From positions 51,025 through 115,024 of the forward strand of contig CAXAMN010005280.1 of assembly GCA_963970005.1 (NCBI GenBank): a stretch of 64,000 bases of DNA, given 5' to 3'. The position numbers and the translations under genes are program-made. Below, piece after piece: positions 57,601-64,000 of the stretch; positions within the stretch are counted from its first letter, which is position 1, and each line of letters starts with the position of its first letter. Under the pieces are notes generated by a model. The model was not told the origin of the DNA and searched no databases. It saw only the letters and a list, made by a program, of their open reading frames with translations. This DNA is from Durusdinium trenchii. Taxonomy: Eukaryota; Sar; Dinophyceae; Suessiales; Symbiodiniaceae.

Positions 57601-58480
57601 TCAGACTCATTATACACCCCCTCTTGGTTGCAACTTTGTATCGATGGGGGGCAAGCGCGTTGCAAAACATCAGTGTCCACCAGCACATGGGAGTGCAAAG
57701 CGCCAGGAATTCCCAAGGCATGCGCGACCTTGCATGTGCAATGCTTCCAAAAAAACACCAAGGAAATTGTCGTCAATTGGTGGTCGCAATGCTCGCTTCA
57801 AGCTCCCAGCTATCTCGACTCGGCGTTCATTGGCCCTAGGGTCGCAACGACCATACCAAAATGGCAATCCTGGGGTGCCATCGACAAGCACATCAGGCAA
57901 GTAAGCTCTGCCAAAGCCATGAGGCAGGATTTAGATGTGGTGATGTATGTACGCGCAAGATGTTGCCATGTGTAGTCAAATGTGGTGTAGTGGTTTGTGT
58001 TATCTCGTGTGTTGTGATGTGGTAAGTACTAGGGTTCAATGTGCTGTGGTTCCGTGTGATGTGATGGCTTTATGTGGCTTAACGGTTTGTAATATGGCCT
58101 GACTTTGTCGTGACGGTGTAGTGTTTAATAGTTGATAGTTCATGTGTTGACTTGCGGAGTGGTGCAGCGGCTGTTTTGGGTTTGCTCCGGCAACCCTTTA
58201 CTTTTACCGGGATCGCGCGTCGGATGTGCAGATGCGTAGATGGTTCGGTTCAAATTATATGTTCATTTCATGTCTTTCTTTGCTCATGTCCTTGTCTCGT
58301 TGTTTGATCCAGTTCTGAGTCCAGTAAGTTCTGCTTCTTCTCTGTAGCCTCTGGCCCCTTGTCGCATTTTGCGGATGCCAGCATAGTCCCGTTTGGCACG
58401 GTTTTCCCCACGGTCTCCGGCCTGTAGGGGAACTTGCAGTCAGGCGCCTCTGCGAGACGACTCAGTGACTAGTGACGCTC
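54612..58480. other. No gene seen
   Basis: 3.9 kb with short ORFs on both strands only. No domains. GTGATG-rich low-complexity text at about 57990-58070 resembles that at 12.7 kb. Confidence 0.5.
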
Positions 58481-58487
58481 GCCAGGT

Positions 58488-58490
58488 AAC

Positions 58491-58527
<37 letters not shown>

Positions 58528-58539
58528 CCAGCCAGCCAA

Positions 58540-58599
<60 letters not shown>

Positions 58600-58660
58600 A
58601 CAGACAGACAGACAAACTGACAGACAGCCAGCCAGCCAGGCAGGCAGGCAGACAAAGACA
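58488..58660. repeat. GA and CAGN tetranucleotide microsatellite
   Basis: A (GA)n run, then CAGA, CAGC, CAGG, CAGA, CAGC and CAGG blocks in succession: one tetranucleotide register whose last base switches from block to block. Explains the Cys/Leu/Val-rich frames on the minus strand. Confidence 0.9.
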
Positions 58661-59340
58661 GGAACGAACCGCCCTGTAGCAGGTACGTGAACTAATGGTC
58701 CCCTGAACATGTTTATATATATATATACTGTATGTATACATATATAGATATATTGAATTTTGCACACCATGATTGCCGGCGGCATGATCCGCTGCATCGA
58801 CTTTGAAGGCTAACGAATTCCTAACTTTCGACCACGACCATCTGTTCCAGACACACTCCGGCAATGTTCCGGAAGCCTGGCTACCGAGAACATGTGGAGG
58901 CAAAAGAGACGTGGAAGCCGATGAAGCCACGTTTGATGATGATGATGATGATGATCGCGACGAATGTAGTCACCACCACGTTGTACAACCATTTAGATCC
59001 ACCGGTTGCCATTGACGCATCGACCTCGCACGGGACAACACTATTTAAGAGGGTATTTCCCATGGTCACCACGCATGTCAGCAGGCTAAACGCACCACAT
59101 CACGGAGGTGAAAAGCAGTCAGGCTGTATGTGAAACTGAAACTTGACGTGACACTCGAGCATGCCTACAGCTGGAAAAACGAGCGGCGTAGGATGGGTGA
59201 GAGATCAAAAAGAATTTAACGTATCAACAAAAAATATTCTACACGCATCAAAAAGAAATACTGACTCAAAAAATATTCCGAATAGCAGTAGCAGTAAGAG
59301 TAGCAACAGTACTATAATAGCAGCAGTATCGTAGTGGTAG
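58661..59340. other. No gene seen; TA and GAT runs
   Basis: TATA-rich stretch near 58714-58755 and (GAT)7 near 58936-58957. No coding signal. Confidence 0.5.
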
Positions 59341-59344
59341 TCGT

Positions 59345-59760
59345 GGTGTTTCGTGGCAGGCGCAGTACTTTGTGGACCTTGCAATGCACATTTCGTGGCA
59401 GGTGCAGGACTTTGTGGATGTTGAAGTGCAGAGTTGGTGGCCAGTGGCAGGCGCAGGACTTTTTGTGGACCTTGAAGTGCAGATTTCGTGGCAGGTGTAG
59501 TACTTTGTGGCCCTTGGAATGCAGATTTTGTGGCAGGCATGGAGTGCAGATTTCGTGGCAGGCGCAGGACTTTGTGGACCTTGAAGTGCAGATTTCGTGG
59601 CAGATGCAGGTTTTTGTGGATGTGGAAGTGCAGAGTTGGTGGCAGGCGCAGGACTTTGTGGGCCTTGGAGTGCAGATTTCGTGGCAGGCGCAAGACTTTG
59701 TGGACCTTGGAGTGCAGATTTCGCGGCAGGTGCAGGACTTTGTGGATGTTGAACTGCAGA
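59345..59760. repeat. 42-bp satellite, locus B (about 10 units)
   Basis: Units read tttcgtggcaggcgcaggac then tttgtggaccttgaagtgcaga, the reverse complement of the 31.4-kb array. One unit is truncated and one has an extra internal piece. More isolated units continue past the microsatellite to about 59935. Confidence 0.9.
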
Positions 59761-59765
59761 AAGAT

Positions 59766-59820
<55 letters not shown>
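59761..59820. repeat. (AAAG)n-(GATA)n microsatellite inside the 42-bp array
   Basis: About nine aaag units followed by five gata units, between complete 42-bp units on the left and degenerate ones on the right. Confidence 0.9.
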
Positions 59821-59938
59821 GGGGGCATATTTGCTTGGTTAGAAATTTTTGCGCCGGGGAGTTCACCTCAAAATATTGATTTCGTGGCAGGCGCGGGTGT
59901 CGGGGATGAAGCGCAGATTTCGTGGCGCGGAGGGGGTT

Positions 59939-59963
59939 GGGGGGGGGGGGCGCCCCCCCCCCC
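59939..59963. repeat. G12-CG-C11 homopolymer palindrome
   Basis: Twelve G, then CG, then eleven C. Same architecture as 11676-11697. It follows the degenerate 42-bp units. Confidence 0.8.
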
Positions 59964-60109
59964 AGCAGCACACCAAATCCAAAGGTGAGCAGCTCGCGCT
60001 TGCTTGCTTCCTTGTTTGGTTTCGTCTCTGCAAAGCGAACAAAAGGAAAAGCAAAAGCAAAAAAGAGAAAGGAGAACAGCTGCGAAAAAGAAAGAAAGAA
60101 AGACGAAGG

Positions 60110-60245
60110 ATCAGAGGATCAAGGGACTAGCGGACCAGTGGACCAGCGGACTGCAGGGGACCAGCGGACTGCAGGGGACCAGCGGACCAGGACCAGCGGA
60201 CTAGAGGACCGGCGGACCAGGGGACCAGCGGACCAGAGGACCGGC
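60110..60245. repeat. GGACCAGC minisatellite
   Basis: At least twelve imperfect ggaccagcggac / gactgcaggggaccagcg units of about 10-18 bp. Confidence 0.8.
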
Positions 60246-60249
60246 CACC

Positions 60250-61560
60250 TACACGACTGGGAATTCCAAGGGATTTCATCGCACAATGAATATTTGTTTA
60301 TTGATTCAGTAAATATTTATTTTTTGATTCGGTAAATATGTTTTTTTGATACCTATGCCGCGTAGGATGGTCATTTTTTATATATGCAACTACTTCAAAG
60401 GGACCTCAGGTATACAGAGCAGACTCGACCCCAAAATCTGGTGTCTAACATGAAAAGCCTATAGCGCAAATATTGATTTGGCCTACCATGTTAGACGGGG
60501 GGGGTTACAACATCAGCCGGTCTATATAACGTGGTTTGCTTCCCGTATATCTTCTTGCACATCCGATGTTGCTGAGCATGTTAGACCCTCATGTCTTAAA
60601 ACATTGTAAAGCCAAAGTAAAACAGTATTAATTTTTCTCTTCGCTTTCCTGTCTTCGCTGTCATGTCTTTGACCTGACAGGTTTCCCCACAGCCTGCTTT
60701 TCAGGCTGAAACCTGACCTGGGGATCAAAGTAAACATCTATCATTTTAAAAGCCACATCAAGCTAGGGAGGATCATGCTGCCAAGCATGAGGATCATTTT
60801 GGCACACCTGGCATATTGGAGGGTCTTAGCTTTTGTGGGTCTGACTTGCCGGAGATACGTTTGTTTTGATGCTTCTGGGAAACTATCCTTGACCCAGCAT
60901 AGGTCTGATANNNNNNNNNNGGTCTTACTTGGTCTGGAGTGACTTTTGAGGCAGCAGATCACACGCTTGTGCTTTGGCGACTCCTTCGTAGACCCTCTCC
61001 AGGTGTCCCAACATAGGGATTGCTGTTGACTCAGGTCCTACTGTAGAATATGCTTTTGTGGGTCTGACATGCCATGCGCTGACCTTTGCCGGAGATGTGT
61101 TTATTTTGAAATGCTATATAGATGTTTACTGACTCATCAAGCTCTTGATGGATCAGGCTCAATAAAAGCTCAAAAAATATCAAAAAACAGGCGCGAGGTC
61201 TAAAGTGATAAACCTATAGTGTAAATGCCGGAGTATAAAATGTCTATAGTTTCCTTGTCCCGTATATATAAGGGGTCTAGAATGAACTAGGAAAAAGGTC
61301 TACTTTGATCGGTCCCACCATGTCAGACCTTAGCCTCCTCATACCCTAAGGCACACCCATTCTAGACCCTAAGTAGTTGAGAGTATCATTTTTTGGTATG
61401 TAATATGCTTCTGTGTACGAAGAGGGGGGGGAGCGGGGGGAGACGGGGGTCGCGTATCTGAAACAGTGATCCTGTGGAGAGAAGGCAGAAAACAGTTCAA
61501 GGAGCAAGTTGGTACCCAGGCACTCGGAATCAATGATCAACCTGGACAGGGTCCCGCTAA
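60250..61560. other. No gene seen; internally repeated, with gap
   Basis: Contains the scaffold gap 60911-60920. Text near 60826-60880 (cttttgtgggtctgacttgc, ccggagatacgtttgtttt) recurs near 61052-61112, and aacctatagtgtaaatgccg near 61211 resembles agcctatagcgcaaatattg near 60459, so the block includes diverged duplications. Confidence 0.5.
60911..60920. other. Scaffold gap (10 N)
   Basis: Ten Ns of unknown true length. Confidence 0.98.
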
Positions 61561-61785
61561 GACCGCTGTCAACCTGGAGGGACCCACATGGGGTGTTCCT
61601 CACCTTGATCAAAGAAGACCGAGAAAAAGGACAATATAGGCGGAACTAGACCGCAGATTGAAGTAGAGAAGGGGAATCGGGCAGATCCAAAATCGAGGAC
61701 GAAAAGGAGGGAACCAGGATGGTGTATCCGCACATACTTGTGTGAGTTGTCCGACCGCCGGTATGTTGTCCCAGCCTCCATCATC

Positions 61786-62883
61786 TCAAGGCGGTGGCGC
61801 AGCACCTCCCCGCCCCTTGTTCCCCTTACCTCCCTTGTTGCCTCGCCCTGCGGCCCGGCCGTTGCCCTTGCCTCCCTTCCCTTTGCTGCGTTGTTTTGGA
61901 CCGCGGTCAGGATAGACCTGGAGGTGACTGGCTCCTTGCGGAGCCAATTTGGAGTACACAAAAAGACTCCAGTTGAGGCACTTCTGGACCTGCTCGTGGC
62001 ACAATCTGCTGGGCTCACCTTGACGCAACCGAACACTGTACCCTTGCCCTTGCTTGGAAACCCATTCAACCACCCGTTCGAGTTGCCATGAATCCAGTGT
62101 GGCTGTTCTTTCTGCTGCGGTCGGCCACCTGCGACGGCTGTTGGACAGTTCATCGCTTTTGGCCTTGAGTTGGCCTTCGTCTGTTTCCCGTTCCAATACC
62201 TCTCGAACCTCCCTTGCCAGTGCCTGACCTGCCTGGGCCCTGATTTCGCTCTTTGGGCATGTGCCCGCCTCCACCTCCTGGAACAGAGCATGTAACCCAC
62301 TGCTGCTCTCCACCCGAAGGAACTTATAACTTGTCTCAAGTTCCAAACAGAGTTCCACGTTGTCCAGTCGGGTTTTCAACCCTGTGTGTGCATCCTCAAC
62401 TCCTTGGAGCCTCCGTTCCATTTCATCCAGGTTCCTTTTCCTGGCTTCACCCCCCCCTCCATTCCCATTCCCTCGCGCCATGAGCAGGACCAGATCAGGA
62501 GGAGCAGAGTGAATGCGAGAACGCGTTGAGCTGTCATGGCTACGTGTAGGCACCAGCAAACTGAGCCTCGCGTTCCGACCTAGCCGAACCTGATAACCCT
62601 GTCTAGCCTCCCCGAGTACGTTTGCGTGGCTCCTTATAACAATGATTCCGTCGCGCAGTGCCTCATCTGTATGTGAGTAACGTTCATGATTTTTGCGTAC
62701 GGCTATGGCACGCTCCCCCTTAAAAATCCGGCGACAGTACTGGCATGTACGATTAGCAGGCTCGGGCCCGCGACAATCGGGGTGATGTTGACAACTACGG
62801 AAGTTCTGATGACATTTAGTACATTCCAGCAGAGGGTGACGTCCCTGGCGTGGGGGTTGGTTGGCGGCAACCGGACGGCGCAC
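61786..62883 (-). CDS. LINE-like ORF: zinc fingers fused to gag/ORF1-like region
   Basis: 365 codons. CTKCHQNFRSCQHHPDC (21-37) and CQYCRRIFKGER...KNHERYSH (47-71) are C2H2-type fingers that continue from the RNase H tail upstream. An in-frame ATG at 62481 (MARGNGNGGGG) starts what looks like an independent ORF1: coiled coil (LDEMERRLQGVEDAHTGLK), helical middle, Lys/Gly/Arg-rich RNA-binding tail. The join of an ORF2 tail to an ORF1-like head is unusual. No catalytic residues in this part. Confidence 0.5.
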   Translation of the reverse strand: MRRPVAANQPPRQGRHPLLECTKCHQNFRSCQHHPDCRGPEPANRTCQYCRRIFKGERAIAVRKNHERYSHTDEALRDGIIVIRSHANVLGEARQGYQVRLGRNARLSLLVPTRSHDSSTRSRIHSAPPDLVLLMARGNGNGGGGEARKRNLDEMERRLQGVEDAHTGLKTRLDNVELCLELETSYKFLRVESSSGLHALFQEVEAGTCPKSEIRAQAGQALAREVREVLERETDEGQLKAKSDELSNSRRRWPTAAERTATLDSWQLERVVEWVSKQGQGYSVRLRQGEPSRLCHEQVQKCLNWSLFVYSKLAPQGASHLQVYPDRGPKQRSKGKGGKGNGRAAGRGNKGGKGNKGRGGAAPPP

Positions 62884-63085
62884 GCGGGGAGCACGGGCAG
62901 GACGAGGAGGGCGGGGAGGAGGAGGTGGGAGGTGGATCTCCTAAAACTCCGGGTGGTGGATCGACCCATGTACGTGCATGTGGCGATATGCGGCCCTGGG
63001 TCCCACGATCGGCTAAACGATCCGCAGCTTCATTTCCATAAAGCCCGTGTGCGCACGCACGTGGACAAAATCCAACTGAAAACAT
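62816..63085 (-). pseudogene. LINE-like RNase H, C-terminal piece
   Basis: A short frame with HGLYGNEAADRLADRGTQ, the final His/Asp block of RNase HI domains (HxGxxGNExAD). It is out of frame with the main RNase H ORF, whose last part reads VRAHTG just before the shift near 63050. Confidence 0.65.
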
Positions 63086-63663
63086 CGACGAACGGCTGTG
63101 ACTAATGCTGCCACTGTTTCTATCAATTCTGTGTTCTCTTTGGCTTTACTTGACCGAGTAACTGCCCGGTAAGCATAGACGGAGTCATAATATATCGTGG
63201 CATGTCGAGGATGGTGAGGGGGTAAACCTGTGTGGATGTGAACTAGGGCACCCAACCAGATAGGATCATATCGCGTGACGTTGACCGGTCCATAGAGGGC
63301 TGCTGTCCACTGAGACTCCATGACCGGTTCAGCATGATCGAAAACTGCCACCCCCCATCCTGCTACCACATCCGGCCCCCCTGGATTGGCGCCCCCTGAT
63401 CCATCCGTAAAAATATGGAAGCTACGTGGGAGGGGGTGGTGAAGGCCCCGATCAGGTCCAGCTACCTGGCGCTCATCATCTATCTGGTCTAATCGCGCCA
63501 ACCGTTTGGTAGCTGGACAATCGTGGCTTTTATATGCTGTGACACGGCGGAAGGTTTGCATGCATTTGGTACACGAATAGGCCTGCACTGTGGTCAGTGT
63601 TGGCGTGCATACCGAGTGAGTGGCCTCATAGTGAAACGCTAATTGATTGCGCTTGTCAAACAC
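63013..63663 (-). pseudogene. LINE-like zinc fingers and RNase H
   Basis: 216 codons. VFDKRNQLAFHYEATH completes a C2H2 finger whose CPVC lies just upstream, and a second CTKCMQTFRRVTAYKSHDC follows. The RNase HI domain begins FHIFTDGSGGANPG (first Asp) and includes IYYDSVYAYRA (third acid) and LDFVHVRAH. The position that normally holds the catalytic Glu (AEL after the NNTA-like text) reads YDPIWLGA here, so activity is probably lost. The usual order in such elements is RT, zinc finger, RNase H. Confidence 0.7.
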
Positions 63664-63771
63664 CTGTTGGCAAACTGGGCATGTGGGGGTATCCCCCCCC
63701 CCCGAGGTTTGCGTTTGATGTTTCGCGGCCGACGGGCATACACACGATGGTCTGCTTGGACATCGCCACCT

Positions 63772-64000
63772 CTACGTCTTTCCCCACTCGGGAAGTGGAT
63801 CCCGAAGTTTCCAAGCATCCAATTCTTGTTCCCTACTAGGTGCCACTTGTTCAACTGGAAATGCTGTGAGGACCAACGTGCGCCATTGACTCTTATTTTG
63901 AGCAAGCCTGAACCAGTCAATTTCAGAGATACATTGGGCTTGCTTGAACGGGCAGTGTTGTTTAGCCCCTGCATTTTCCAACCAACCGATTCCGAAGAGT
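63772..64000 (-). pseudogene. LINE-like RT C-terminal remnant, runs off the window
   Basis: EIDWFRLAQNKSQWRTLV resembles the (D)WxxLAxDRxxWRxLV block at the end of non-LTR reverse transcriptases. The fragment continues past the right edge, so the palm motifs are outside. Confidence 0.45.

Noticed and set aside
58440-58930. Cys/Leu/Val-rich ORFs on both strands
   Set aside because: Products of the CAGN microsatellite; overlapping frames show the same artefact.
59205-59971. ORFs with HKVLRLPRNLHS-type repeats
   Set aside because: The frame stays open because the satellite unit is 42 bp; no other coding evidence.
1-64000. Dinoflagellate spliced-leader relics, tRNA and rRNA genes
   Set aside because: Looked for the ttttggctcaag relic and for tRNA-like cloverleaf pairs by eye; none convincing. 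A covariance-model scan would be needed to exclude tRNAs.

Overview
This window looks like nuclear DNA of a dinoflagellate, most likely a symbiodiniacean or close relative. That assignment is inferred from content: a DIRS-type retrotransposon whose polyprotein carries a cytosine-C5 DNA methyltransferase, several Ty1/Copia elements with Lys/Gly-rich gag regions, very long gene-poor stretches full of simple repeats, and no operon-like gene packing. Two runs of ten Ns (47604-47613, 60911-60920) show that it is a scaffold. I saw no rRNA, tRNA, CRISPR array or spliced-leader relic.

Layout, left to right. 1-166 is a 24-bp tandem repeat. 572-4662 (+) encodes the C-terminal part of a Helitron-like Rep protein and its SF1/PIF1-type helicase, separated by a frame change at a (CA)6 tract. 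The Rep part contains a segment shaped like an MBD/TAM domain. 5547-9976 (+) holds four more same-strand genes: a small basic coiled-coil protein, a GT25-type glycosyltransferase split by a probable intron, a cupin-like protein and a repeat-rich protein. They may be Helitron cargo or ordinary neighbours. 10-13.2 kb is non-coding, with recurring near-palindromes and a G12C10 palindrome.

13.2-25.5 kb is a nest of retrotransposons on the minus strand. Copia-1 is internally deleted (gag and integrase only) and has 128-bp LTRs. Its 5' LTR is split by about 340 bp of unknown sequence, and within that sequence, in a (CCA)n tract, sits Copia-2: 8.8 kb, with 452/458-bp LTRs, a polypurine tract, a CCACC target duplication, gag, protease, integrase, RT, RNase H and two extra 3' ORFs. 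25.6-29 kb has unrecognised minus-strand ORFs that could be host exons. 29.9-32.3 kb is repeat-dominated: a GAGTGA tract, a 42-bp satellite and copies of a dispersed repeat. 34.1 kb has a hairpin MITE candidate and 34.9-35.5 kb a coiled-coil ORF. 38.27-44.25 kb is Copia-3, an older, decayed element with 97-bp LTRs and the same primer-binding site as Copia-1.

47.75-54.6 kb (-) is the DIRS-type element: two gag-like ORFs, then RT, a DNA methyltransferase, RNase H and a tyrosine recombinase. The methyltransferase is inserted inside the RNase H domain rather than beside it. 54.6-61.5 kb is non-coding, with microsatellites and a second array of the 42-bp satellite. 61.8-64 kb (-) is a decayed non-LTR (LINE-like) retrotransposon tail with zinc fingers and RNase H, followed by an ORF1/gag-like ORF.

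Most of the sequence is therefore mobile DNA in different states of decay. The most unusual pieces are the methyltransferase-in-RNase-H polyprotein, the MBD-like segment in a Helitron-like protein, and the extra 3' ORFs of Copia-2.
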